Below, in pieces: positions 23,124-33,420 of a stretch of DNA of 64,000 nucleotides; positions within the stretch are counted from its first letter, which is position 1; every line of letters begins with the position of its first letter. The position numbers and the translations under genes are program-made. This stretch comes from Diplolepis rosae. Lineage: Eukaryota > Arthropoda > Insecta > Hymenoptera > Diplolepididae. Location of the stretch: assembly GCA_030998225.1 (NCBI GenBank), contig JAPYXD010000704.1:9548001-9612000 (forward strand). Reading direction: 5' to 3'. The notes under the pieces are model-generated. The model was not told where the DNA came from. It made no database searches and saw only the letters and a program-made list of their open reading frames with translations.

Positions 23124-23416
23124 CACGTAGAAAAAATATTCGTAAAATTTACAGGAAGTTCGGTACGTATTTTTACAACTTGACTTTTTGGTAGCTCTTT
23201 CAAAAAGTTCAGTTTTATCTACAGATTTTCTATACGTTTCATTTGGCGTCCAGTAAAATCTCCAAATATGAAAAAATTCGTGTCAGTTAAATTTTACTGG
23301 AAAATAGGTGAAAATCTGTTGATTGAACTGTACTTCTTGTAAAATCTACTAAAATTTCAAGTTGTAAAAATGAGTGCCGAATTTTCTGAAAATTTTACAA
23401 ATCTTTCTTCTGTGTG
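23124..23416. mobile_element. 293-bp fold-back MITE
   Basis: Left end CACGTAGAAAAAATATTCGT and reverse-complemented right end CACACAGAAGAAAGATTTGT continue as diverged inverted arms of about 100 bp (GTAAAATTTACAG against GTAAAATTTTCAG; TTTTTACAACTTG on both). No clear target duplication. Its CAC-AGAAAA end style fits the other MITEs here. Confidence 0.6.
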
Positions 23417-24136
23417 CAGGGCATTTTCTGCGAGGGTCCTGCAATAATATTTTATCATTTACTGGATTCTTGTTGATTGAGATGATAGAGTAATATAGAG
23501 TAACATTGCCTCAGTTCGGGCATGTTCATTTTCAAACGACTACCGATAATTGGATCTAATACACTAAGTGCTGTCCAAATTCGATTGATTATATGTCTAA
23601 AGGAGATCCTTTGCAGCAGGTATAGAAATCTACAATAAATAATTTAAATTAATTAAATAATCTGCCAAAAATATTAATTGAGTTTAGTATCATAGCAGCC
23701 TTACAAGTAAAAATAAAAATCGTGGAATTTTAAAGTTTTTGAATTTTTTAAGTCTTGATATAAGGACTGAAGCTTCAGTCGAAACGTTGACTTGTTGGAA
23801 ATAAGAAACTTTCTTTAGAAGTATTAAAAAAATTCTTTATTTCGGAAAAGATCTTTAAAAAAAATACCAGAAAGGCCATTTCATTTAAGATTATTAATAA
23901 TGAATTTTTAGTTTGAGGTAATTGTCGTGCCAAAATCAAATTTCTTGAAAAAAAGTTTTTCTATGATTTTGAGACTTGCAATGATATTATCATTCGTGTC
24001 TTATAGAAGAAAAAGATTATTTTTTATAACAAAAATTTAAAACTTACAAAAAATAATAATTTTAATAATGTTCTTTGTAATAGAATGTGTCCTTACTATC
24101 ACTTTCCACCAATTTCTTTTAAAATTATTTGATTTT
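23417..24136. other. AT-rich, nothing recognised
   Basis: No gene or TIR pair recognised. A phrase GACTGAAGCTTCAGTC at 23765-23780 is a 16-bp perfect palindrome. Confidence 0.4.
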
Positions 24137-24346
24137 TATAATTCATGGCTTTTTTTTTCGGGTAAAATATTCTCTACAACGCTACTGTTTCCAATTTTAA
24201 AGATAAAATTTTCTGTGACTGAAATCGCTGAAAGAATTTTTAAAAAAAAAGTAACGATATTTGAAGATTCTTCACTTATTTTGTAAAATTGGAAACAGCA
24301 GTGTTGTATGGAATATTATCCCCGAAAAAGAAGCCATGAATTATGA
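24137..24346. repeat. Inverted repeat, ~63-bp arms
   Basis: ATAATTCATGGCTTTTTTTT at 24138 pairs with AAAAAGAAGCCATGAATTAT near 24343, and CGCTACTGTTTCCAATTTTA pairs with TAAAATTGGAAACAGCAGTG. Arms are imperfect; the spacer is about 80 bp. The frame 24068-24286 crosses it and is not a gene. Confidence 0.65.
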
Positions 24347-24410
24347 AAATTATCATTTCTCGTAAGTTTTACATTTTTTTCATAAAAATCATGTTTTTTC
24401 TTTTATAAGA

Positions 24411-25407
24411 CATCCCAAGCAGAAATTAACAATCGGATCAACGTCGATCCAACGTTGGATACCAACTTCCGACTGTCGGCGGACAGTCGAAATGATAACG
24501 AAGTACTGCGTTGGTACAACACCAGTTTCCAACGTTGTATCAATACTGGTAACCAACATATTTTCAATGCTGGCTGTCAACATTTTTAAAATACTGGTTA
24601 TATACTTTTCTTATTAAATCCATGTTTTACGGTTAAAGACATTTTTTAAAGAAGACTATATTCTAAAAACAGTCTATTGACTCTCAAACGATTCCCTTCG
24701 TTATTGGAGGATTTTCTATTCAAAATAAGCATGAGAGGAAATCCTTTAGCAGTTGAACGATTATCGTTTCAAATGCTAACCTTTTACTGTCAAAGTATTT
24801 CCTTTGGTCTTAATATGAAATCCTTTCTCGTGCCAAAAAAAAATAATTTCAAGGATAAAAGAAAACAAATTGTATGATATAACCTATCTAATATAAATAA
24901 TAGAAATGTACACGAGCCCAACTTTGACAAATGCCAATATTAAATAGGTTATCATCAATACTACAATAACAGTAAAACGATTCTGTTGATAGACAAAAGA
25001 AATCTGCTTAATTTCAATGGATGCATTCTGAAAGGAACCTAACTTCACTATCAATACTGGTATTTTACAGTGTTAATTATCAGAGTCGATTAGACACTGG
25101 GTGGACCTTGTACATTTACTGTCGGAAAATAACTTTTTCTACAGTCGGAAGAAGGTTGGGCCTGTTTTACATCCAACATTGTACAGACGCTGGTATTTGA
25201 CAGCTGACTACCGGGGTTAAATAAACACTGGATAGACCTTGTATATCCACTGTCAGTAAATTACTTTTTCCACAGTCGGAATAAGGTTGGGCCAATTGTT
25301 TCCCAACATTGTACCAACGTTGGTAATCAACAGTCAATCTCCTACATCGGACCAACATTTAACCGATCGTCACAGTCGGCAGAGTGTCATGATTTCTGCT
25401 TGGGATG
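24411..25407. mobile_element. CATCCCAAGCAGAAAT-ended element with CAACGTTGG words
   Basis: CATCCCAAGCAGAAAT at 24411 and its inverse ATTTCTGCTTGGGATG at 25392-25407 define the ends. Both flanks of the centre are rich in words such as CCAACGTTGG, GGTACAAC and ACAGTCGG in both orientations. No target duplication recognised. The middle (about 24620-25045) is another element. A partial copy lies at 13308-13515. Confidence 0.7.
24656..25045. mobile_element. CACTCTAAA-family copy nested in the CCCAAGC element
   Basis: TATTCTAAAAACAGTCTATT to CTAACTTCACTATCAATA is closely similar to 12897-13307 over its whole length, with its right TIR lost. The shared 5' flank (ATGTTTTACGG, AAAGACATT) shows that both loci derive from the same nested arrangement. 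Confidence 0.6.
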
Positions 25408-28140
25408 ATTGATAATATCATTCCATGTCATAAAATCATATAGAAACAGTCATTAATACTGTTATTCAGGACCCTAAACTTTCCAAATTGATAATGAATT
25501 TTTATGAAAAATAAATTCTTTTTTAATTTATGGTATTTATTTCTTTAAGTTCTGTATTAATAGAACAACTTCTTGAAAATCGTTCTCAAAAAATATTGAA
25601 TAAAAAGCCTATAATAAATTTCATAAGAGTTTCTAGTAAGTTTAGGAAAACTATTTCGTGTGAAGAAAAAATATGTGATGAAAATGTAAAAAACTTTCAC
25701 AGAAGGTATTAATTTAACTGATAGTGACGACATCATCTGATATCTCACCACCTTTTGAATATAAATTCAATGATAAAACTCGTGAGGTTGAGTTATTGCG
25801 TGCTTATGTTTTAGACATCAGATAGGTTCTTTTGAATCAGGAAGTTAAAGTCCGAACTAAGATTATTTATTTCTGTTTATGACTCTGCTTTACTTGTCAC
25901 TTATAAGAATCTTTATATTTGCATTTCTTTATAAATAATGTAATGTTGATTTCTGATAATGCGTATTTGAAATATAATAAATAATCAATGAAAATTTTAG
26001 GTTCAGCAAATATTAACAATAAATATAAATAAAAATAAAAATAGAATAATTTGAGGAAATAAATAATTAGATTATCGCAAAAAAGCTTTATAATAGGCAT
26101 AAATGAATTGTTTCTAGATTAGTGCATTTGATACAAATCATCTTTAGCGCATCAGATAAAAAATAAATGATGACTATATTTAAAATAACAAAGTATTTAT
26201 TCTCAAATCGATGATAAACAGACGATAATGACAGGAAATGTATTCGATTTTTGGTAATTCTTGTCAGTTCATAAATTACTTTTTATGTAGAAAAATTTCG
26301 TTTGTTTTCTTTAAATGCAATAACAATTTTTATTTTTTAGAAAATTAAGCATGCATACAAATTTGAAAACATTTCTGTTAGAAGGCGTTAAATTCCTTCA
26401 AAACTGAAATGATTGTTTTAAACTTTTGGTAATTTTTTGTGAATTTTTTCTGCAATAATCGGATTCATCTGTAAACTGATAGTAACAGTTTAGCCTCTGG
26501 AGTATATACTACGTTGAACGTCTAATATGATCCATTTATATAAAGTAGTCATTCAACAGGATCATAGCAGAGAACTGTTATTCCATCTATGTTTATTGAA
26601 ACTTTTAGGTCTGGTAAATTTTCATTTCCAATCGCTACAATACGAGGTGGTTTGTCAACTGCGGTTACTATTTCTGAAAGTACCTTCCCTTCTTGAATGT
26701 AAATAAAGTTTCATAAACATGAATATTATTTTGGTAGAGATTTTTGAAAATTCAATATAATATTCATACCGGAAAAATTTAAATGATGTTTCTTTTGTGT
26801 CTATCGTTTCCTAAATTAACTTTGTAGCGCGATGGAATTCCCAAGAGCACCTGAATTACATTCTTATCACATATGAGAAGGTATGAGATGTTTATAAAAT
26901 TTCACATCCACTTTTTCAAAAGATGTCCATGTTTCATATCCAGCAAAAATTTTAAAAAGTAAAGCTTGTTTGGTATTTTTGAAAACTACTTTTTGAAAAT
27001 ATTAAAAATATTAATATTTATTTACAGTATTTTAAAACTTGAAATAATTACATATTTTTCAATAAGTTCTATATTTTTGGTTTCAATAGAAAAAAAATAT
27101 GTTTGGAAATAAAAACTTGCTCAAAAAGATTTACAAATTTCCATGCACCTATTTTTTATAAAATGTATATTTTTCGTTCTAATTTTAAAAAATACCATTG
27201 ATCCATTTTTGAGACAAATTATAAATTAATCCATTGGTTCCGAAGAAAACCGAGTTTTATTGAAACCAATGCCTCGAATACTGAATTTAAGGCAAAAATG
27301 GTATCCAGTTAATTTGAAATGTCAGGTTTTTATATTAATATGCAATCTCTTCCTTCCTGATTTACTTAGTGCATCCGTTTAGATAGGAAAAATGGAAGGA
27401 AGAAGTGAATGAGCTTTACTAAGAATAACATAAATTTTAATGGATAAATTCATTATTCGTAAATGCAACATGAAAATCGGTTGGAAAATCAATATTTATG
27501 TATATATAAATCTTGTTAAAGTTTAGCAACAATTTTTTATAAGCTATATAGTTGATAGCTGTACTTTAAAATTCACAAAAATTTATGATGTTTTTCCTGC
27601 TTGTTGTGGAATGTGCAAAGTTTCACTCAGTTAAATCGTCCGTTGAAGCCTGGAATCAATAGAGCCCTATTGTACGTAAAACACACAAAAGCGGATAAAT
27701 AAAACTGAAAAAAGGCCGGAATTCAAAAGAAAATATAAAAAGTACATTTCAATTGTAGTTAGTGAACCAGAATATTTATACATGTGGTACTGTAGAGTGC
27801 TATGTACTTAAAATACAAAACTCATGTAGTTTTACTATCAGGCATTAATACGATATAGATAAAAAATTATGAATGATTCTGATAGAAACTATAAGTAATT
27901 GGATCACCTTCCTTGTAATAAACTTTTTTCAAATATTTATTGTGTTCCTGCATTGCTGTCTTGTTCGGAAATTTTTTAAAAATTATTATTTAATTAATAA
28001 AGTGGTCGCATATAATTGGTACTGGCAGACCTTACCACGCGGCCTTAATTAATTTAAAAACTTTTTCCAGAAGTTTTTTTAATAGGAACACTTATCGCCA
28101 GAGATAAATAATTGAATAATTTTCAAGATGTACATAAATG
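25408..28140. other. AT-rich stretch without recognisable gene
   Basis: 2.7 kb with open frames (25530-25712 plus, 25897-26100 minus) that show no motif. At 27110-27190 a short reverse-strand relative of the ~150-bp array unit occurs (TATAAAATGTATATTTTTCG). Confidence 0.45.
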
Positions 28141-28212
28141 AATGAATAAACACTATAGGGTGTTTGATATTGACATGATAAAATGAACAAAAATTATTCT
28201 TTTTAGCAAAAA

Positions 28213-28850
28213 TCAGTTTTTTTTCTCAATGTACTCTCCTTTTAGCTCGATATAGCGATTCCAACGATCTTTCAACTTTTCTATGCCTTCTAAATAATAC
28301 GATTTGTCAAACCTTCCGAAATACCCTTCTGTTTCCCATTCATCTTCTTCGTTCGACTCAAAATGCCTACCACGCAGCCGTCTCTTGAGGTTTGGGGACA
28401 GATAATAGTCGCTGGGGGCCAGGTTTGGAGAATACGGTGGATGCGGAAGTGATTTGAAACCCAATTTATGCTTTTTGCCTGTGCAATGTTTGATGTATGA
28501 AATGATGGGTTTTCATATAAAAAAAGATTTTTTTTCTTCTTCAAATGTGGCCGTTTCTTCCTGATTTCGTCAACCAATCGATCCAAATAATAACACAAAA
28601 TCACTACTAGAAAACTTCACCAGGCTATTTCCACAAATATAATACTAAAACCGACTTATTGCTACATTTTAAAAAGTTTGTCACGACTTTTTTTTTATGA
28701 AAGCCACATAAACATCAAATCAAGTAGGACTAACTTGCAACTAGCGCCACCACACGGCCGTTTTCAACGTATGGACTATTTTCAACTCTCGGAGTCAAGG
28801 GGCTGGGTCTAACCCACTGTTTTGACCCTTCACGTGATTCCGGAGTATAT
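28213..28850 (-). pseudogene. Mariner transposase, C-terminal part of an interrupted copy
   Basis: Minus-strand frames read HYTPES at the break with the inserted element, then KQWVRPSPL, a disturbed stretch, YYLDRLVDEIRKKRPHLKKK, FHTSNIAQAK and LGFKSLPHPPYSPNLAPSDY, YFGRFDKSYYLEGIEKLKDR to the end near 28216. The second catalytic Asp is changed to Glu (LYENPSFHTS where HQDNA.xHTS is expected); the third Asp (APSD) is intact. The first catalytic part lies across the insertion at 31137-31397. Confidence 0.8.
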
Positions 28851-29537
28851 CACGGAGAAAAGTAAACCTGAATAGTTACCACCGAAACCGTAATAGTTAC
28901 TGGGCTGATCACAATTGTTGGGCAGAAATTTTGTGTTGTAGCTATTCTGCGTTTGCTACTGTCATAGCTCGAACAGTTCCTCCTTAGACCGTAACCTTTA
29001 CCCCGCGAAACTAGAACGTGATCTGGAGGAATCATTACTGCGTTGACAGTAACAGTTACTCCTCTATACTGAAAGCGTTTCTCCCGGCGCAGTTCTCGTT
29101 GCATATAATATCGGCAGGGGTGCCACTGAATATAATAGCTGAGCGCATTGTGCCGAGTTTTTCAGATACGCGTGCCGTGTTTGTTATATGTATACCGAAA
29201 ACCGACATTAAAAAGATGTTTGAACAGAAAACTGCGCTGGCGGCAACGTTTGCGGAACGACTGCAGTAATAGTTACTGCTAGGACCTTTATGGTTACTGC
29301 GATTCCCGTTCTGGTCTCGCACCGTAACAGTTATAGTGTTTCTACACTGAGGGGTTATCCACATATAGGTCCAATTGCTACAGTCAAAGTATGAGTGATT
29401 CATCCGACTCTAACTATGCTGATGACCGGATTAATATACACGTCGCGAGGTTGGCAGAATGGAAAATATAACTTCATAACGCATATTATAATTTAAAATT
29501 GTAGCCGTTGAATCGTGAATACGGCATACGTTGTATA

Positions 29538-30853
29538 AGGTAAAAGCACCAATAGCCGGACAGAGCCATGAATTTTTCTAAAAATTAGAGATTTATGAAT
29601 CACTTATCGCTATTTTGGTGTACCGTATACAAACCTCGAAACGTACACTTTATAAAAGTGAAAAATTTGTTGAATTAGAAATTAAAACTTCGCCAAGAAA
29701 AAAAAGGCTCTTCTGAAGCACAAGGCTGGTCGAAATGTAGCGAAATCTGATCTATAAACTAACTGACGCGTTGTCTTTGTTAAGCAAATAACATTTACAT
29801 TTACCTTCATTTTTCATTTCAATACGTGTTACACTAAAGTCAAATGCTTTATCTAAACCATAATATTTTTCAAAATTAAAAAACATTTTCCTTTAATTAA
29901 ATATTTTAAATCCGGTTATTAGGTCAATGAATATTCGTTTTGCCTAATAACCGAACGCGAGTCCGGAGTTACATTGCACTGATTTTGTTTTCGCTCTAGT
30001 CGCCGGACGAAAAGTTTATTGCAAAAACGAATGCGAATTTTAAAAAGTGCTGTTGATATTTTCAAGAAATGTGGTAAGTGTGCGTATTTGATTGTTTTCA
30101 ATTCATAGAAGATATCTATTTAATAAAATATTAGGCAAATTACTTTAAACATATTTTAATTAGTCAAATATGAAATCCAACCTCAATTGACATTTGACGT
30201 TTATTTTCTTGGTGATTTTACATTGAGAACAATGAAAATCTGGATTTCAGAGTGAAATTTCTCCACTTTTTGATCTTTTTGAATGGTAATTTTCAATAAT
30301 AATGATAAACTATGATTAATAATGAATCATTTTTTAAAGAAATAATACTTGAACTATGGATTTGCTGAAAATCTGATATTTTGAGAAAGTATTTTCATTT
30401 TAACATATGTATTTTCTGGGTTTTATGTATTTGGTGTCTTTAGTATAGATCATGGAAATAGTATCAGAAAAAAAGATTAAAAAGATTTATACCAAAACGG
30501 ATATTATTAATGCGTTTGAGGATATAAGGCAAAAACGATTGACAATTAGTGCTGCAAGCTCTAAATATAATATATTCTATTTGTAAAATCTTTTCAATAT
30601 TTTTTTTTATAAGCGTAAACCTAAAAAATGTTTCCGTAAATATTCCCCAGTGTTTATTATGCTTAAAAAATACCAAATCCATATCAATCAAATTATAATA
30701 TACTCTTGTTCGAGTATTGGTGCAGCGCTGTCCGGCTATTGGATCAATTCACTTTACCCGTCCGGCAATTGGCTCCAGAGCATTATTTAGTGAAGAGAAT
30801 TATAAAAATTGAATGATATTTCCTTAGACGTCCGGCTATTGGTGCTTTTACCT
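29538..30853 (+). mobile_element. Pogo/Tigger-like element, 1316 bp
   Basis: A 24-bp perfect TIR starts AGGTAAAAGCACCAATAGCC at 29538 and is matched in inverse at 30853; TA flanks both ends (29536-29537, 30854-30855). Two further TCCGGCTATTGG-like words lie inside the right end (near 30737 and 30760), a subterminal repeat array. An ORF with a Psq-type helix-turn-helix begins at 30452. TA duplication, length and Psq domain fit the pogo branch of Tc1/mariner, but no DDE catalytic region is visible, so the copy is non-autonomous. Confidence 0.75.
30452..30586 (+). CDS. Psq-type helix-turn-helix ORF of the pogo-like element
   Basis: A 44-codon frame from ATG at 30452 reads MEIVSEKKIKKIYTKTDIIN, then AFEDIRQKRLTISAASSKYN and stops soon after at TAA 30584-30586. 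Residues 13-41 (Y-T-..-I..AF..I...-R-L-T-I-S-A-A-S-S-K-Y-N-I) match the pipsqueak helix-turn-helix consensus, where an S.T.L motif would normally follow; here the frame breaks just at that point. In pogo-family transposases this domain binds the TIRs. Alternatively the frame could be a first exon if TTGTAAAA at 30581 acts as a donor. No further transposase parts are recognisable downstream before the right TIR. Confidence 0.55.
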   Translation: MEIVSEKKIKKIYTKTDIINAFEDIRQKRLTISAASSKYNIFYL

Positions 30854-31136
30854 TATTCAAATTCTACAGCCCGATACTCGTGCCTGGCAGCACTGATTTG
30901 GAATAAATTCGATTTTCAATCGACGAACTTCATGTCATACTTAGCTAACTTTTGTCCAGCCACATTTGTCCGAGGTTGAGCGGGTATGGGGATAACGATA
31001 ATCCCTCAGTGTAGAAACACTATTACCGTGCCCTCCGAAACCGCTCACACTTAAACACTTAAGGCCACTGCTTTCTCCCGCTGCGCGAAACTGTTGCGGT
31101 TCTGGGAGTAACCATTAAGGTTTACTTTTCTCCGTG

Positions 31137-31397
31137 TAGCAGTGGATTGATGTTTCATCCATCGTCACAAATCGACGCGAAAACTCTTTCAGATTGAGGT
31201 GGAGATGGATTCGATCTCACGGACTTTCACTTCTGGATCATTCAACACAATATCATGGATTTTATTGATCATTTCTGGTGTAGTGATCTCATTTGGACGA
31301 CCTGGATTTGGTATGATTTCTGTGCTCGTACCACCACAACGAAATTCGGTAAACCACTTCTGAACCATTCCATACAGCGGAGCAGAGTTCGAATAAT
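31137..31397 (-). pseudogene. Mariner transposase, N-terminal part of the interrupted copy
   Basis: Minus-strand sequence reads YSNSAPLYGMVQKWFTEFRC, NPGRPNEITTPEMINKIHDI and LNDPEVKVREI, a mariner helix-turn-helix and linker, then after a short internal deletion SRRFVTMDETSIHCY with the first catalytic Asp intact. It stops exactly at the left border of the inserted CACGGAG element; the protein resumes at 28850. Upstream it is cut by the SINE-like unit at 31398. Confidence 0.8.
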
Positions 31398-31550
31398 TGA
31401 AAACATTTTCTGCGGAAGAAGGAGCACTTTGACTCCGCTGGGTATCGAGCCCAGGACCTTTCGATTGCCGGTCAAATGCTCTATCCTGTGAGCTACGGAA
31501 GTCCTACACAACTTTCTTCACAGAATCTATTTACGCCTCATCCGGCTACG
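31398..31550 (-). mobile_element. tRNA-derived SINE-like unit
   Basis: On the minus strand 31503-31430 looks like a tRNA: GACTTCCGTAGCTCACAGGA (A-box region), ATAGAGCATTTGACC, GGCAATCGAAAGG and CCTGGGCTCGATACCCAGC (T arm/B box), ending GGAGTCA, with a mostly paired acceptor stem. It is followed by GTGCTCCTTCTTCCGCAG and an A/T-rich tail. A C replaces the invariant T before the anticodon triplet and several pairs are imperfect, so a working tRNA is unlikely. The same B-box, body and tail occur in the palindrome at 21216-21375, which makes this a repeat family. It interrupts the N-terminus of the mariner relic. Confidence 0.65.
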
Positions 31551-31560
31551 GGTATACCAT

Positions 31561-31662
31561 GAACTTATTACTAATTTTTTCTAAATAATTTCAGTCGATT
31601 ATGTATATTATATGGTCAAGATAACCGACTGAAATGATTTAGAAAATATTAGTAATTAGTTC
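31561..31662. repeat. Fold-back repeat, ~40-bp arms
   Basis: GAACTTATTACTAATTTTTT at 31561 and the inverse AAAATATTAGTAATTAGTTC at 31643-31662 pair, continuing through CTAAATAATTTCAGTCG against CGACTGAAATGATTTAG. The loop is about 20 bases. MITE-like. Confidence 0.7.
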
Positions 31663-31729
31663 GAATAATATTTATCAAGCTTGGCCTTGGTTTCTGATAA
31701 GATTTTTCGACACAAAAAGTAGTGTTTAA

Positions 31730-32442
31730 GGGGCTATACCAGTGTGAGAGCTTAAAATTTAAGTGATTTTTGGGAATTTTTTAAAAGAAAACTATTAAAC
31801 TAAATATTTATGAAAATTAACAATGTATTTAGCTATATTTGATGAATATTACATTTAATTTTTATTAAAAAATATTGAAAATTAAGCGAGTTATGCGCTG
31901 TCTTCGGAAACGCGAAAAAAAAGTTCCCCCACTGCAGCCACGATTCCGGTCGATTGAGTAACTGAAATGGAAAAAAAAGGCATTAAACTAGAAGGTATTT
32001 TCTATACAGTGAACTAGGATTTTTGAAAAATTCCAAAATCGAACAAAATGGCGTCAATATGAAGAAAACAGTCTATTTTTTATTAAAAAATGGTCGGTTT
32101 TTTATCTGCTAAAATTTCAATTTTCATCCGATTAAAAATATTCTAGTTCACTGTATGGCAAATATAGTCAAGAGTAGTCAGTTAAAATTTCAAGTCAATC
32201 GGATAATTAGTCTTCGAGTTAGAATGGCCGCAAATTGGAAAAATCTCATTTTGAGAAAAACGCGTTTAAAGATTTACCTATCGATTTTACGCTAGCGAGC
32301 GGTTCATTTTTGAAAGACTGCCATTCAAAAAATATTACAGATACGACTTTGAAATTTTCACAAAATATTCTTAAAAGTGCAAACTGTCGAATAAGCCAAA
32401 AAAAAAATCAATTTTTTGAAAGTGTCACACTGGTATAGCCCC
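31730..32442. mobile_element. 713-bp TTAA-type element
   Basis: TIR GGGGCTATACCAGTGTGA, 18 bp and identical at both ends, with TTAA on both sides (31726-31729 and 32443-32446). TTAA duplication is typical of piggyBac and Kolobok transposons. No transposase; the open frame 32235-32438 runs into the TIR and lacks motifs. A right-end relative is at 1590-2018. Confidence 0.8.
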
Positions 32443-33119
32443 TTAATCAACATACGAAATTCACTTTTTTCTATTTTTGCAAAAAATTCGGAGCTCTTTT
32501 GCTTTCAGACACTGTAACTTGTAAACTTATGAATGGATTTGGCTCAAATTTTGACAGAAGAGGTTTGAAGGATGGAACATGTCAACAATGATATCCGTTT
32601 GTTATTAGTGTTGACCTCTCATAGAAATATCACGTCAATTTTAAACACCCAAGTATATATATTACAAATTTTCAATAAACGACAGTATATTAAAGTTTGA
32701 TTTTCACATTTAACCTAAATACCTATTCGGTGGTGAAGCGTGAAACTTCTTGCTTTTAACTTTTAATAGCATTACACTGAGAGACATTTCGTTAGAGTAA
32801 ATCATAAAAATGAATTATATTTTAGTATGGTATCATTTCAAAATGAGGAAAACAGGGTTTACGTATCAGAAATTAATATAGTGGTTTTCAAGCGGCAAAG
32901 TTAATATTTTCGTTTGAATAAATGGAATATATGTTCTACTAACTGTTATAAAATCTGCGAGAATTTGACGTTCACTATATCAAAGTTGCGAAGCGAAACA
33001 AAGAACATGTGAATCTGAAAACCACTATATGAAAAATCACTCACTCCACCAAAAGGTTTGACCTTCAAAAGTGACGGCTCCGGATTATAAATTCTAGTGC
33101 CTTTTTCTAACGCGTGCAA

Positions 33120-33420
33120 AACAAGAGGAAGATAGAGGGGGGTTTTGACACTGAGAAGAGGGGAATTTTCAGTGGAAACACATACACAAATATTATTATC
33201 ATACCTTATTTATGTCCACATATTTAAGTACGCAATGATACACTATTTATAATCGCACACGCTTGAATTAAATTTCAGAATCGCTTTTGGGTTCGAACCC
33301 TCTAACCTACCTATACCTACATAACTAGACGCATTCCTAACGCCTAAAGCCTCTCGCCTATTCTTGCTTGCCATATTCTAAAAAAAAACTCTCGGTTATA
33401 AGCCACTACTGAGTTGGACT
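33120..33420 (-). mobile_element. Second tRNA-like repeat, copy 1
   Basis: On the minus strand a block reading GCGAGAGGCTTTAGGCGTTA, then about 40 bp, then GAGGGTTCGAACCC (a perfect B-box/T-loop sequence at about 33301-33288). The copy at 37490-37700 has the same order. Upstream both share GGTTATAA and a T-rich stretch. I read this as a tRNA-derived SINE-like family; the exact ends are unclear. Confidence 0.45.

Larger units (their letters stand above)
28851..31136. mobile_element. CACGGAGAAAAGTAAACC-ended element inside the mariner
   Basis: Left end CACGGAGAAAAGTAAACCTG and reverse-complemented right end CACGGAGAAAAGTAAACCTT are inverted copies, with further inverted words inside (TAGTTAC against GTAACCATT). 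The region 28860-29340 is packed with GTAATAGTTACTG / GTAACAGTTAC words, and the second-level pair GTTTCTACACTGAGGGG (29338) and CCCTCAGTGTAGAAAC (31001) is also inverted. Joining the flanks restores the mariner reading IHCYTPES, with a TA-containing repeat of 2-3 bp at the junction. The centre is occupied by the element 29538-30853. Confidence 0.75.

Noticed and set aside
29056..29403. 115-codon minus frame
   Set aside because: Composed of the GTAATAGTTAC word array of the CACGGAG element; the plus-strand frame is equally open.
31430..31503. Functional tRNA gene
   Set aside because: Box A and B look right, but the base before the anticodon is C not T, stems are imperfect and the segment belongs to a repeat with a shared non-tRNA body.
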